DNA from: an uncultured Pelagibacteraceae bacterium
Lineage (GTDB): Bacteria > Pseudomonadota > Alphaproteobacteria > Pelagibacterales > Pelagibacteraceae
Length of the DNA stretch: 64,000 bases
Reading direction: 5' to 3'
Assembly: GCA_902552185.1 (NCBI GenBank)
Contig: CACDFZ010000004.1
Location: 1-64,000, forward strand
Made by a program: the position numbers and the translations under genes. This document shows positions 54,486 to 64,000 of this stretch, one piece after another. Position 1 is the stretch's first letter, and the number at the start of each line of letters is the position of its first letter. The notes under the pieces are model-generated. The model was not told where the DNA came from. It worked only from the letters and a program-made list of their open reading frames with translations, and did no database searches.

Positions 54486-55316
54486 TTATTTTCTTTTTTT
54501 CCTTCTAGTTATTATAAATTTATCACTTCTTTTAGGTTTTCTAGTTTTTAATCCCTTTGCAGATTGACCCCAAGGTGAAACAGGGCTTCTACCTCCTGAA
54601 GTTTTACCTTCACCACCTCCATGTGGGTGATCAACAGGGTTCATTGCAACTCCTCTAGATTGAGGTCTCTTACCTTTCCATCGGTTTCTTCCAGCTTTTC
54701 CAATTTTAATATTTTTTTGATCTGGATTTGAAACAGATCCAATAGTTGCATTGCAATTGATACTTACTTTTCTTGTTTCTCCTGAAGAAAGTTTTAAAAT
54801 TGCATAATCGTCATCTATGCCTGATAAAGTTACTGAAGAGCCAGCTGACCTTGCTAATTTTCCCCCATTTCCAGGAACTAATTCTACGTTATGAATTGTC
54901 GTTCCTGGTGGAATATCTTTTAATTTTAGACAATTTCCAGTTTTTATATCAACATTGTCACCAGAAACAATTTTATCTCCCACTTTTAAACCCTGTGGAC
55001 ATAAAATATAGTTTCTAATTTCATCGTCATATTTTACTAAGGCAATATATGATGTTCTATTTGGATCGTATTCAATACGCTCAATAGTTGCTGATACATT
55101 TTTTTTATTTCTTAAAAAATCTATAATTCTGTACTTGTGTTTTACGCCACCGCCTCTATGTCTAGAAGTAATTCTTCCATAATTATTTCTACCACCAGAG
55201 GATTTTTGTCCTTTTGTTAAAGGTTTATATGGAGAGCCTTTCCATAGGCCACTTTTATCTACTATTACAGTTCCTCTATTTGATTTAGTATATGGTTTAA
55301 ATGTTTTTAAGCTCAT
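54486..55316 (-). CDS. rplB: 50S ribosomal protein L2
   Basis: L2 is needed for subunit joining and peptidyl transfer. The 276 residues include [33 protein letters not shown], the [13 protein letters not shown] region and the catalytic-area loop [20 protein letters not shown]. Length is normal. It lies 2 nt after rplW. Confidence 0.98.
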   Translation of the reverse strand: MSLKTFKPYTKSNRGTVIVDKSGLWKGSPYKPLTKGQKSSGGRNNYGRITSRHRGGGVKHKYRIIDFLRNKKNVSATIERIEYDPNRTSYIALVKYDDEIRNYILCPQGLKVGDKIVSGDNVDIKTGNCLKLKDIPPGTTIHNVELVPGNGGKLARSAGSSVTLSGIDDDYAILKLSSGETRKVSINCNATIGSVSNPDQKNIKIGKAGRNRWKGKRPQSRGVAMNPVDHPHGGGEGKTSGGRSPVSPWGQSAKGLKTRKPKRSDKFIITRRKKRK

Positions 55317-55318
55317 AA

Positions 55319-55612
55319 TTAAATTCCAGTCGTCAAGTCAATACTTTGACCTTTTTTAAGTGTCACTATAGCTTTTTTATAACCATTTTTTTTAGCTAGC
55401 TTACCTTGTTTAAATTTGATTTTAGATTTTAAATTTACAATGTTTACTTTTATTACATTAACTTTAAATAATTTCTCTATATTTTTTTTGATATTCTTTT
55501 TGTTTGCTTTTTTATGCACCTTAAAAACAGTTTTATTTTGTTCTGAAAGAATAGTAGCTTTTTCAGTAATTATTGGACGAATAATAGAATCTAAATAATT
55601 AATTTTTTTCAT
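55319..55612 (-). CDS. rplW: 50S ribosomal protein L23
   Basis: L23 is the exit-tunnel docking site for trigger factor and SRP. The 97 residues contain [35 protein letters not shown] and the [11 protein letters not shown] strand. Size is normal. It overlaps rplD by 14 nt. Confidence 0.94.
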   Translation of the reverse strand: MKKINYLDSIIRPIITEKATILSEQNKTVFKVHKKANKKNIKKNIEKLFKVNVIKVNIVNLKSKIKFKQGKLAKKNGYKKAIVTLKKGQSIDLTTGI

Positions 55613-56234
55613 TTAGTATCCTTTTTTCTAAGTTTTTGACTGAACTTTGAGTTAACAAAACGTTTTTATATTTCATCATGTCATAAATGTTCGCCCCAGC
55701 ATCGTTTATAATTTTTAGATCTTTGATATTTCTTGCTGATTTATTAATATTTTTCAATGTTTCTAAATCTGAAATAATAATAACGTTTAAAAGATTATTT
55801 TTTTTTAAGAAATTATTAAATTCTTTTGTTTTCTTTATTTCTTTTTTAACATCAGTTAAAACAAATAAATTTTTATCATAATTTTTTTTTGACAATGTAT
55901 GTGCTAGAGCTAATTTTCTCACTTTTTTGTTAATTTTTTTAATTTTATATACCGCCCCTTTAGGACCATGTGCAACTCCACCGCCTACAAAGATAGGTGC
56001 TTTTCTACTAGCGTGACGAGCTCCTCCACTTCCTTTTTGTGGTACTATTTTTTTTGTTGATCCTTTAATCTCATTTTTTTGTTTAGTTTTTGCTGTTCTT
56101 GGTTTTAAATGATTAAGCTGCCAATCTACAACTGATTTTATTAATTTATAATTAATTTTATGTTTTAATATTTTATCTGATATTTCAATAGTGTCAGATT
56201 TAGTATTTTCCAAGTTTAATAATTTGACTTTCAT
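55599..56234 (-). CDS. rplD: 50S ribosomal protein L4
   Basis: L4 reaches into the exit tunnel and in E. coli represses the S10 operon. The 211 residues show HLKPRTAKTKQKNEIKGSTK, the tunnel loop KGSGGARHASRKAPIFVGGG, GPKGAVYKIKKINKKVRKLA and DAGANIYDMMKYKNVLLTQ. Length is normal. It abuts rplC. Confidence 0.96.
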   Translation of the reverse strand: MKVKLLNLENTKSDTIEISDKILKHKINYKLIKSVVDWQLNHLKPRTAKTKQKNEIKGSTKKIVPQKGSGGARHASRKAPIFVGGGVAHGPKGAVYKIKKINKKVRKLALAHTLSKKNYDKNLFVLTDVKKEIKKTKEFNNFLKKNNLLNVIIISDLETLKNINKSARNIKDLKIINDAGANIYDMMKYKNVLLTQSSVKNLEKRILNEKN

Positions 56235-56942
56235 CTATTTCTTTTTGCCTTTCGCTGCTTCTGACTTTTTAATCTTTTCGTTATATTTTTCTAATGTTGT
56301 TTTTCTTTTCACATCTTTTACAGATTCTCTTAAATAAACTGTTGAGTTTTTTCCTCCAGGTATTGAACCTTTAAGATAAAGTAAATTATTATCTGGATCT
56401 GATTTTATTATTTCAAGATTTAGCATTGTTCTAAATTTGTCTCCCATATGGCCTGCCATCTTCTTCCCTTTAAATACTTTTCCAGGATCTTGATTTTGAC
56501 CAGTTGAACCATGCGCTCTGTGTGAAACTGAGACACCATGAGAAGCTCTTAATCCACCGAAATTCCATCTTTTCATGGCACCTGCGAATCCTTTACCAAT
56601 TGTTTTTGACTTCACATCAACAAATTTTTTATCTTTTAACAGTTCCAAACCTAACTCGTTTCCAGCTTTATAATTTTCAGTATTATCTACTCTGTACTCT
56701 TTTAAAATTCTTTTAGGCTCAGTGTTTTTTTTCGTAAAAAAACCTTTCATTTGTTTTGTAAGTTTGGAATTTTTTGTTTTGTAATATCCAATTTTAACTG
56801 CTGAGTATCCTCTTTTGTCTTTATTAATAATATCAATTACTCGACCAGTTTCTATTTTTATAACAGTTACAGGAACAGATTGACCAGATTGAATAAATTC
56901 TCTGGTCATACCTAATTTAGTTCCTATTAATCCAATACTCAT
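56235..56942 (-). CDS. rplC: 50S ribosomal protein L3
   Basis: L3 is an early large-subunit assembly protein near the peptidyl-transferase centre. The 235 residues have GLIGTKLGMTREF, the GLRASHGVSVSHRAHGSTGQ loop with its methylated-Gln site, and KKMAGHMGDKFRTMLNL. A Lys-rich tail of 15-20 residues is appended. It is 2 nt after rpsJ. Confidence 0.97.
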   Translation of the reverse strand: MSIGLIGTKLGMTREFIQSGQSVPVTVIKIETGRVIDIINKDKRGYSAVKIGYYKTKNSKLTKQMKGFFTKKNTEPKRILKEYRVDNTENYKAGNELGLELLKDKKFVDVKSKTIGKGFAGAMKRWNFGGLRASHGVSVSHRAHGSTGQNQDPGKVFKGKKMAGHMGDKFRTMLNLEIIKSDPDNNLLYLKGSIPGGKNSTVYLRESVKDVKRKTTLEKYNEKIKKSEAAKGKKK

Positions 56943-56944
56943 AA

Positions 56945-57253
56945 TTATATTTTTATTTCTATGTCTACACCCGACGCTAAATCTAATTTCATTAGTGCCT
57001 CTACAGTTTGAGGTGTTGGTTCAATTATGTCTATTAATCTTTTGTGAGTTCTAGACTCAAATTGCTCTCTACTTTTTTTATCTATATGCGGGGATCTTAA
57101 AACTGTATACCTTTCAATCCTTGTCGGCAAAGGTATAGGGCCTTTTACTTGAGCTCCTGTTCTTTTAGCTGTGTTAACAATTTCTTCCGTAGAAAGGTCT
57201 AGGATTTTATTATCGTAAGCTTTTAAATGTATTCTAATATTTTGATTTTCCAT
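56945..57253 (-). CDS. rpsJ: 30S ribosomal protein S10 (NusE)
   Basis: S10 is a head protein and, as NusE, the partner of NusB in antitermination; nusB is also in this window. The 102 residues have [34 protein letters not shown], and [20 protein letters not shown]. It follows fusA after one base. The usual tuf gene between fusA and rpsJ is missing. Confidence 0.97.
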   Translation of the reverse strand: MENQNIRIHLKAYDNKILDLSTEEIVNTAKRTGAQVKGPIPLPTRIERYTVLRSPHIDKKSREQFESRTHKRLIDIIEPTPQTVEALMKLDLASGVDIEIKI

Positions 57254-57254
57254 A

Positions 57255-59330
57255 TTATGCTAATTTTTTTGTTACCTCATCTTGAACATTTTGTGGCACT
57301 TTATCGTAATGACTAAATTGCATCGTGTATTGTGCTCTTCCTTGTGTTGAGGATCTTAGATTATTTATATATCCAAACATGTTTGCTAGAGGAACTGTAG
57401 CTTGTATAGCGGTTGCGTTACCCCTAGGTTCTGTTGAACCTACTTGGCCTCTTCGGCTGTTTAGATCTCCAATTACGTCACCCATAAAATCTTCTGGTGT
57501 AACCACCTCAACCTTCATAATAGGTTCCAATAATTTTAACTGTGCTTTGGTACAAGCGTCTCTAAAACACATTCTGCTGGCAATTTCAAAAGCTAAAACA
57601 CTTGAGTCAACATCATGATGTAATCCATCTAAAATTGTCACTTTATAATCTATCATTGGAAATCCAGCCAAAATTCCACTATCAGCCACACTTTCAACTC
57701 CCTTTTCAACTCCGGGAATAAATTCTTTAGGGATCGCTCCACCTTTAATCTTATTTTCAACCTCTCTTCCTTTACCTGGTTCTAGAGGCTCAACCAGTAA
57801 AGTGACTTTTGCAAATTGTCCTGCGCCACCACTTTGTTTTTTATGAATATAAGTGACTTCTGATGAACCAAGTATTGTTTCTCTGTAAGCTACTTGAGGA
57901 GCTCCAATATTTGCCTCTACTTTAAATTCTCTCTTCATTCTATCAACAATTATATCTAAGTGAAGTTCTCCCATCCCTTTGATTATCGTTTGTCCTGACT
58001 CTTCGTCTGATGTTACTCTAAATGAAGGGTCTTCTTTAGCTAATCTACCTAAGGCTTCTCCCATTTTTTCTTGATCGGCTTTGGTTTTTGGTTCAACTGC
58101 AATTTCTATAACTGGGTCTGGAAATTCCATAGGTTCAAGTAATACTGGTTTATCTTCCTCGCATAAAGTATGTCCAGTAATAGTGTATTTTAAACCAGCT
58201 AAGGCTACTATATCTCCAGCTGTAGCTTCTTTAATATCTTCTCTACTATTTGCATGCATTAAAAGCATTCTTCCAACTCTTTCGGATTTTTCTTTCGAAG
58301 AGTTATAAACAGATGTACCAGATTTTAGTGTTCCTGAATAAATTCTTACGAATGTTAAAGAGCCAACAAAAGGATCATTAGCAACTTTAAAAGCTAGTCC
58401 AGAAAAAGGCTCATTATCAGCAAATTTCATTTCGATTTTTTCATCAGAACCAAGTTTAGTACCCTCAATTGATTTTAAATCCTGAGGACTTGGTAAATAG
58501 TCTATAACTGCATCTAATAAAGGTTGAACACCTTTGTTTTTAAAAGCAGAGCCTGTTGTAATTGGTACAAAATTAAACCCAAGAGTACCCTTTCTTATGC
58601 ATTTAACAAGGTCTTGTTCTGAGGGCTCTTTTCCATTCAAATAGTCCTCCATTAATTTTTCATCTTCTTCCACGGCAGTCTCAACTAGTTCTTTTCTATA
58701 TTGGGATGCTTTTTCTTTTAAATCATCTGGTATATCTACTAAATCAAATTTTGCACCTAAATCCTCGTTTTGCCAAATAATTGCTTTCATTTTAACTAAA
58801 TCTACAATTCCTTTTAAATCTGCTTCCATACCTACAGGAATTTGAAGCACTAAAGGTTTTGCTCCAAGTCGGTCTTTAATCATATCGACGCATCTGAAAA
58901 AATCTGCCCCAGTTCTATCTAGTTTATTTACAAAACATATTCTTGGGACTTTGTATTTGTCAGCTTGTCTCCAGACTGTTTCGGATTGAGGTTCTACACC
59001 AGCAACTCCATCAAATACTGCTACAGCACCGTCAAGAACTTTCAAAGATCTTTCAACTTCAATTGTAAAATCGACGTGTCCAGGTGTATCTATGATATTA
59101 ATTCTGTGGTCCCTCCAAAAACAGGTAGTCGCTGCAGAGGTAATCGTTATTCCTCGTTCTTGTTCTTGTTCCATCCAATCCATCGTAGCTGCACCATCGT
59201 GCACTTCCCCTATCTTATGACTTTTACCAGTATAATATAAAATTCTTTCAGTCGTAGTAGTTTTACCCGCATCGATGTGAGCCATGATCCCTATATTACG
59301 ATATTTATCTAATGAATATTTTTTTGACAT
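57255..59330 (-). CDS. fusA: Elongation factor G
   Basis: EF-G drives ribosomal translocation with GTP. The 691 residues start with the G domain ([48 protein letters not shown]), followed by domain II, and domains III-V with [18 protein letters not shown] and GVVEKGVES-type sequence, ending in [15 protein letters not shown]. Length is normal. It lies 3 nt after rpsG. Confidence 0.98.
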   Translation of the reverse strand: MSKKYSLDKYRNIGIMAHIDAGKTTTTERILYYTGKSHKIGEVHDGAATMDWMEQEQERGITITSAATTCFWRDHRINIIDTPGHVDFTIEVERSLKVLDGAVAVFDGVAGVEPQSETVWRQADKYKVPRICFVNKLDRTGADFFRCVDMIKDRLGAKPLVLQIPVGMEADLKGIVDLVKMKAIIWQNEDLGAKFDLVDIPDDLKEKASQYRKELVETAVEEDEKLMEDYLNGKEPSEQDLVKCIRKGTLGFNFVPITTGSAFKNKGVQPLLDAVIDYLPSPQDLKSIEGTKLGSDEKIEMKFADNEPFSGLAFKVANDPFVGSLTFVRIYSGTLKSGTSVYNSSKEKSERVGRMLLMHANSREDIKEATAGDIVALAGLKYTITGHTLCEEDKPVLLEPMEFPDPVIEIAVEPKTKADQEKMGEALGRLAKEDPSFRVTSDEESGQTIIKGMGELHLDIIVDRMKREFKVEANIGAPQVAYRETILGSSEVTYIHKKQSGGAGQFAKVTLLVEPLEPGKGREVENKIKGGAIPKEFIPGVEKGVESVADSGILAGFPMIDYKVTILDGLHHDVDSSVLAFEIASRMCFRDACTKAQLKLLEPIMKVEVVTPEDFMGDVIGDLNSRRGQVGSTEPRGNATAIQATVPLANMFGYINNLRSSTQGRAQYTMQFSHYDKVPQNVQDEVTKKLA

Positions 59331-59333
59331 TAA

Positions 59334-59804
59334 TTACCACCTGAAGTGAGCAAATGCTTTATTCGACTCCGCCATTTTATGAGTATCTTCTCTTTTTTTA
59401 ATTGCTGAACCTTTATTCTGTGATGCATCAAGTATTTCATAATATAATTTTTCTGACATTGTTTTGTTCTTTCTTTTTCTTGTAGCATCTATAATCCATC
59501 TTAAAGCTAATGCTTGTCCTCTATTTGCCTTAACCTCTACAGGTACTTGGTAAGTGGCACCTCCTACTCGTCTAGATCTTACTTCTAAATTTGGTTTTAC
59601 GTTACTAATAGCGCTGTTAAATACTTTAATTGGATCTTCTTTCCCTTTTTGTTTTATTTTGTCTAGCGCATCATACAAAATTTTTTCTGCTGTTGATCTT
59701 TTGCCGTCATACATAATAGAGTTTATAAATTTTGAAATCACTACAGATCTATATTTTGGATCTGGATAAATCTTTCTAACTGGTGCTTTTCTTTTTCTGG
59801 ACAT
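59334..59804 (-). CDS. rpsG: 30S ribosomal protein S7
   Basis: S7 nucleates assembly of the 30S head and in E. coli regulates the str operon. The 156 residues show [58 protein letters not shown] and [17 protein letters not shown]. Length is standard. It lies 4 nt after rpsL. Confidence 0.97.
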   Translation of the reverse strand: MSRKRKAPVRKIYPDPKYRSVVISKFINSIMYDGKRSTAEKILYDALDKIKQKGKEDPIKVFNSAISNVKPNLEVRSRRVGGATYQVPVEVKANRGQALALRWIIDATRKRKNKTMSEKLYYEILDASQNKGSAIKKREDTHKMAESNKAFAHFRW

Positions 59805-59808
59805 AATA

Positions 59809-60180
59809 TTATTTTGGTTTTTTAGTTCCGTATAGTGAACGTCTTTTTTTCCTGTTGGCTACACCTTGTGTATCAAGATTTCCTCTTAATATATGATATC
59901 TTACTCCAGGTAAGTCTTTTACTCTTCCACCTCTAATCATAACCACAGAGTGTTCTTGTAAATTATGTCCTTCACCAGGAATATAGGCTGTTACTTCAAA
60001 TCCATTAGAAAGTCTCACCCTAGCAACTTTTCTGAGCGCTGAATTAGGTTTTTTTGGAGTAGTCGTATAAACTTTCACACAAACACCTCTCTTTAAAGGT
60101 TGTTTTTGCAAAGCTGGAACTTTGTTCCTCATTAAAGGTTTAACTCTACCTTTTTTAATTAACTGGTTTATAGTCGGCAT
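59809..60180 (-). CDS. rpsL: 30S ribosomal protein S12
   Basis: S12 sits in the decoding centre. The 123 residues include [32 protein letters not shown] and [17 protein letters not shown]. The Lys residues where streptomycin-resistance changes arise (TPKKPNS and RVKDLPG) are the sensitive type. It is the first gene of the str-S10-spc-alpha run, with the promoter at 60277-60304 and a leader of roughly 90 nt. Confidence 0.98.
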   Translation of the reverse strand: MPTINQLIKKGRVKPLMRNKVPALQKQPLKRGVCVKVYTTTPKKPNSALRKVARVRLSNGFEVTAYIPGEGHNLQEHSVVMIRGGRVKDLPGVRYHILRGNLDTQGVANRKKRRSLYGTKKPK

Positions 60181-60276
60181 AGTTTATTTTGAAGTAAAAG
60201 AAAGGATTACCTTGGTTAATCATTGTTAGTGTTTAAGGTTAAATTCGACCTTACTTCTAACTTTCAAAATTGCGCT

Positions 60277-60304
60277 AAACTAGCATCGAAGCTAGAAAAG
60301 TCAA
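60277..60304 (-). promoter_or_regulatory. Sigma70 promoter of the rpsL (str) operon
   Basis: On the minus strand a -35 TTGACT (60304-60299) and a -10 TAGTTT (60282-60277) are separated by 16 bp, about 97 nt before the rpsL ATG and some 37 nt after the rpoC stop. This is the only good promoter-like sequence in the 160-nt rpoC-rpsL gap. The long leader could hold regulation; a weak AAGGT/ACCTT pairing at 60235-60252 is all that I see. Confidence 0.6.
60280..60295. repeat. 16-bp near-perfect palindrome inside the str promoter
   Basis: The sequence CTAGCATCGAAGCTAG pairs with itself at seven of eight positions (CTAGC and GCTAG arms around a central TCGA). It covers the first bases of the -10 hexamer and most of the spacer. 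Such a site may be an operator or may be chance; no binding protein is known to me. Confidence 0.6.
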
Positions 60305-60340
60305 CGATTTTTGGCTGTATTATTACTTAAAAATGACGAT

Positions 60341-63300
60341 TTATTCCGCCGCAGGAGCGCTTTCTTGCTCCTCCTTTTTTAATTCTTCTAATCTGAGCTT
60401 GTCTTCTTTTTGAGCTTCTTTATCCCAGCCCATCTTAGTTAAACCTGTGCCTGCCGGAACTAATCTTCCAACAATAACGTTTTCCTTTAAACCCTCAAGA
60501 TTATCAACTTTTCCCTTAATAGAAGCATCAGTTAATACCCTAGTTGTTTCTTGGAAAGAGGCTGCTGAAATAAATGAATTTGTTTGTAAAGAAGCTTTTG
60601 TAATTCCTAACAATACTCTTTCGAATGAAACTGGTTTTTTCTTATCATTTGAAAGTTTTTCATTAATTACTTTTATATCGTTTAGATCTACTATTTCTCC
60701 AAGCAATAACTCTGAGTCCCCTGGGTCTTTTACTTCAACTTTTTTTAACATCTGTCTTACAATAGTCTCTATATGTTTGTCATTTATAACAACACCTTGT
60801 AATCTATAAACTTCTTGTACCTCACTTACAAAATATTCTGTCAACTTTTCTACCCCTAGTATTCTTAAAATATCGTGTGGAGCTGGACTTCCATCTAATA
60901 GATATTCACCTTTTTTTATTTTTTCACCTTGGTTAAAATTTACGTGCTTGCCTTTAGGTATTAAATAATTTGAAGTTTCACCTTTTGAAGAAACAATGGA
61001 TATTTTTTGTTTTCCTCTAACTTCTTTTCCAAATTCTATAACTCCATCATTTTCTGCAATAATAGCACTATCTTTAGGTCTTCTAGCTTCAAAAAGTTCT
61101 GCAACACGAGGTAAACCTCCAGTAATGTCTTTTGTTTTAGAAGTTTCTTTTGGTAGTCTTGCCAACACATCACCTGCTGATATTTTTTGCCCATCTTTAA
61201 CAGATAAAATTGTGTCGGGAACTAAATAATATCTTGCCTCATTGCCATCGGCTTTTTTAATAACTTCTCCTTTATCAGTCCTTAAAGTAAGTCTTGGTTT
61301 TAACTCAGAGTTTTTGCTTACTGACTTCCAATCCGTAACAGATTTTGATGATATACCTGTAGCGTCATCTAAAGTTTCAGTGATGGAAGTACCTTCAACT
61401 AAATCCATATAATTTACAATTCCAGAAGTTTCGGCAATTACTGGTAATGTGTATGGATCCCACTCAGCAATTTTTTTACCTTTTTCAATATTATCTCCAT
61501 CCTTAAAATAAAGTTTCGATCCATAATTAACTTTGTAAATAGCTAGCTGTCTATTATTTTCATCTTCTATACTTAATTGTGTATTTCTTCCCATTACAAT
61601 CATATTTTTTTTAGAGTCCTCAATAAGATTTTTATTTATAATTTTAAGCTTTCCCTTGGTTTGAGATATTATTTGTGACTCTTCTTTAATTTGAGCTGTT
61701 CCTCCTACGTGGAAAGTTCTCATCGTAAGCTGAGTACCAGGCTCACCGATTGATTGGGCAGCTATCATTCCGATTGCTTCGCCAACACTTACTAATTTTC
61801 CTCTGGCAAGATCTCTTCCGTAACTCATTGCGCAAACACCTTTGGTAGAACCACATGTTATTACTGAATAAACGTTTACAGATTTTACTCCTGCTGCATC
61901 TATCTTTTCACAGTCAAATTCATCAATTAGTTTCTCTTTTTTGATTATAACTTCTCCAGTAACTGGATTTTTAATATTTTCTGCAATAACTCTTCCTAAA
62001 ATTCGCTCAGATAAACTTACTAAAATATTACCACCTTCTATAATCTCTGAGATATTCACTGATGATCGAGTTTTACAATCACACTCTTTTTTTGTGATTT
62101 GAACATCTTGCGCTACATCGCATAATCTTCTTGTTAAATAACCAGAGTTAGCAGTTTTTAAAGCTGTATCTGCCAGTCCTTTTCTCGCACCGTGAGTTGA
62201 GTTAAAATATTCTAAAACAGATAACCCTTCTTTAAAATTTGATATAATTGGGGTTTCTATTATTTCTCCCGATGGTTTCGCAATTAATCCTCTCATTCCA
62301 GCAAGCTGCTTCATCTGAGCTTGAGATCCCCGAGCACCAGAGTCTGCCATCATATAAACTGAATTAGTTTCAATTCTGTCATTTTCATAAACCTTTTCAG
62401 CAGAGGAGATTTCTTTCATCATTTCATTGGCTACTGTGTCAGTACATTTAGACCATATGTCTACTACTTTATTATATTTTTCTCCTCTTGTAATTAATCC
62501 ATCAGAATATTGCTTCTCATAATCTTCTATCTGCTTTTTTGTTTCATTTATTAAATTTTCTTTTGTTTTTGGTATAATCAAATCATCTTTTCCAAATGAA
62601 ATTCCAGCTTTAAAAGCGTGTTTAAAACCGAGTGTTTTAATCCTATCACAAAAAATTACAGTCTCTTTTTGACCGCAATATCTGAAAATTGTATCAATTA
62701 CCTCTGAAACACTTTTCTTAGTTAGTAATCTGTCTATTAGCGTAAATTTAATATTATGGTGTTTTGGCAACAAATTAGCTAATAAAAATCTGCCAGCTGT
62801 ACTAGAGTACTTTTGTTTAACTATATTATTTTTTTGGTCAACAGTTTCAAATATCGAAATAATCTTAGTGTGTAAACTGATAGACTTGTTTTCTAAAGCT
62901 TGTTCAATTTCATCTATATTAGAAAATATTCCTTTCGGTTTTTCAGATTTTGAGCTTTGAGATAAGTAATAGATACCTAGTACGATGTCTTGACTAGGTA
63001 CTATAATTGGTTTTCCATTAGAAGGGCTTAATATATTATTGGTAGACATCATAAGAACTCTTGCCTCTAATTGCGCCTCTAGACTTAAAGGGATGTGTAC
63101 TGCCATTTGATCTCCATCAAAATCAGCATTAAATGCAGCACATACTAAAGGGTGAAGCTCTATAGCATTACCCTCAATTAGTTTAGCCTCAAATGCTTGT
63201 ACCCCTAATCTATGTAAAGTTGGTGCTCTATTTAATAAAACTGGATGTTCTCTGATAATATATTCTAAAGCATCCCATACCTCACTTTTTTCTTTCTCAA

Positions 63301-64000
63301 CCAATCTTTTAGCTTGTTTAATTGTGGTAGCTAAACCTAATTTGTCTAATCTTGCATACAAAAAAGGTTTAAAAAGTTCTAAAGCCATTTTTTTTGGTAA
63401 TCCACATTGATGTAGTTTAAGTTCAGGTCCCACAACAATTACTGATCTTCCAGAATAATCAACTCTTTTACCTAATAAATTTTGTCTAAATCTTCCTTGT
63501 TTACCTTTCAACATTTCTGCAAGAGATTTTAATGGTCTTTTACCAGTTCCGGTTATAACCCTGCCTCTTCGTCCATTGTCAAAAAGAGCATCAACAGATT
63601 CTTGTAACATTCTTTTTTCGTTTCTTACAATAATGTCAGGAGCTTTAAGGTCTAAAAGCCTCTTAAGTCTATTGTTTCTATTAATTACACGTCTATATAA
63701 ATCGTTTAAATCAGATGTAGCAAATCTTCCACCATCCAACGGAACAAGAGGTCTTAATTCTGGTGGAATTACTGGAACAGTTGTTAAAATCATCCATTCA
63801 GGTTTATTACCTGAATTAATAAAAGACTCTATTAGTTTTAACCTTTTAATTGTTCTTTCTTCTGTAACTTTGGACTTAACCTCTTTTAAAGACTCTCTTA
63901 GTTTTTTTTGTTCTGATTTTAAGTCAAGGTTTATAAGGATTTCTCTAACAGCTTCAGCTCCTATTCCAGCATTAAAAGCGTCTTCACCAAATTCGTCCTG
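60341..64000 (-). CDS. rpoC: RNA polymerase beta' subunit, 5' end outside the window
   Basis: The frame is open from the right edge to the stop at 60341, giving 1219 residues of the roughly 1390 expected. A Met at 63793 is internal: sequence before it ([28 protein letters not shown]) is conserved beta'. Present are [20 protein letters not shown], the catalytic [27 protein letters not shown], the trigger-loop region [17 protein letters not shown] and the second zinc site ([22 protein letters not shown]). The C-terminus is a short Glu/Lys/Ala-rich tail. rpoC lies just upstream of the str operon, as usual. Confidence 0.98.
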   Translation of the reverse strand, partial: QDEFGEDAFNAGIGAEAVREILINLDLKSEQKKLRESLKEVKSKVTEERTIKRLKLIESFINSGNKPEWMILTTVPVIPPELRPLVPLDGGRFATSDLNDLYRRVINRNNRLKRLLDLKAPDIIVRNEKRMLQESVDALFDNGRRGRVITGTGKRPLKSLAEMLKGKQGRFRQNLLGKRVDYSGRSVIVVGPELKLHQCGLPKKMALELFKPFLYARLDKLGLATTIKQAKRLVEKEKSEVWDALEYIIREHPVLLNRAPTLHRLGVQAFEAKLIEGNAIELHPLVCAAFNADFDGDQMAVHIPLSLEAQLEARVLMMSTNNILSPSNGKPIIVPSQDIVLGIYYLSQSSKSEKPKGIFSNIDEIEQALENKSISLHTKIISIFETVDQKNNIVKQKYSSTAGRFLLANLLPKHHNIKFTLIDRLLTKKSVSEVIDTIFRYCGQKETVIFCDRIKTLGFKHAFKAGISFGKDDLIIPKTKENLINETKKQIEDYEKQYSDGLITRGEKYNKVVDIWSKCTDTVANEMMKEISSAEKVYENDRIETNSVYMMADSGARGSQAQMKQLAGMRGLIAKPSGEIIETPIISNFKEGLSVLEYFNSTHGARKGLADTALKTANSGYLTRRLCDVAQDVQITKKECDCKTRSSVNISEIIEGGNILVSLSERILGRVIAENIKNPVTGEVIIKKEKLIDEFDCEKIDAAGVKSVNVYSVITCGSTKGVCAMSYGRDLARGKLVSVGEAIGMIAAQSIGEPGTQLTMRTFHVGGTAQIKEESQIISQTKGKLKIINKNLIEDSKKNMIVMGRNTQLSIEDENNRQLAIYKVNYGSKLYFKDGDNIEKGKKIAEWDPYTLPVIAETSGIVNYMDLVEGTSITETLDDATGISSKSVTDWKSVSKNSELKPRLTLRTDKGEVIKKADGNEARYYLVPDTILSVKDGQKISAGDVLARLPKETSKTKDITGGLPRVAELFEARRPKDSAIIAENDGVIEFGKEVRGKQKISIVSSKGETSNYLIPKGKHVNFNQGEKIKKGEYLLDGSPAPHDILRILGVEKLTEYFVSEVQEVYRLQGVVINDKHIETIVRQMLKKVEVKDPGDSELLLGEIVDLNDIKVINEKLSNDKKKPVSFERVLLGITKASLQTNSFISAASFQETTRVLTDASIKGKVDNLEGLKENVIVGRLVPAGTGLTKMGWDKEAQKEDKLRLEELKKEEQESAPAAE

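Noticed and set aside
60235-60252. Leader hairpin AAGGT/ACCTT before rpsL
   Set aside because: A five-base stem with a long AT-rich loop is too weak to call a regulatory structure.
1-64000. CRISPR arrays, insertion sequences, integrases or prophage genes
   Set aside because: No regularly spaced repeats, terminal inverted repeats or transposase/integrase motifs were found; repeats are only A/T runs.

Overview
The window is strongly AT-rich (about 70 percent A+T by eye), very tightly packed, and rich in Lys/Ile/Asn codons. Gene content and order point to a streamlined marine alphaproteobacterium of the SAR11 clade (Pelagibacterales): a 4-nt overlap habit between genes, a dapA-smpB-folK-rsh-pyrE-pdxJ-acpS-lepB-rnc-recO run, a thiV-type Na+ symporter under a TPP riboswitch, a Mg-type HemB and a K+-independent H+-pyrophosphatase. 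No insertion sequence, prophage, CRISPR array or rRNA is visible. No gene-free stretch exceeds about 160 bases; the longest is the str promoter region at 60181-60340.

Layout. 1-604: the start of a cytochrome bc1 assembly chaperone and a divergent bamE lipoprotein gene whose start codon is unclear. 601-9110 (minus): a long run of 2OG-oxygenase, rpiB, glyA, nrdR, ribD, ribE, ribBA, ribH, nusB and hppA (one-carbon metabolism, riboflavin, energy). 9190-10185: hemB. 10182-17482 (minus): the dapA to recO run listed above. 17516-19768: lytic transglycosylase, then a tRNA-Ser(GCT) on the minus strand. 19931-25605: an accessory-flavoured block with rarD, thiV behind a TPP riboswitch, umuC and umuD behind a promoter carrying an alphaproteobacterial LexA box, and an amino-acid-type ABC binding protein plus permease. 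25591-31726 (minus): gatC, gatA, gatB, O-methyltransferase, trhO and a MATE transporter. 31781-38415 (plus): ruvX, pyrB, pyrC-like, plsY, topA, a small exported protein and a RidA protein. 38396-43433: ugd and galU (minus), panC (plus), mgtE (minus), lipB (plus). 43419-64000 (minus): an RluA-type pseudouridine synthase gene and an almost unbroken transcription/translation block, rpoC - rpsL - rpsG - fusA - S10 - spc - alpha - rplQ.

What stands out: several enzymes of core pathways have lost textbook motifs while keeping their operon position (the GTP cyclohydrolase II half of RibBA, the dihydroorotase metal ligands of PyrC, the NrdR zinc knuckle). The Rsh protein lacks the usual segment between its TGS and ACT domains. 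Several near-universal operon members are absent from their usual place (tuf, rpmD, rpmJ, era, rpoZ, dprA). The best regulatory signals are the umuD promoter with its LexA box, the TPP riboswitch that fills the whole umuC-thiV gap, and a near-perfect palindrome inside the str promoter. I did not find a clearly new multi-gene system; the most unusual arrangement is a DNA-damage operon placed directly upstream of a vitamin-precursor transporter.
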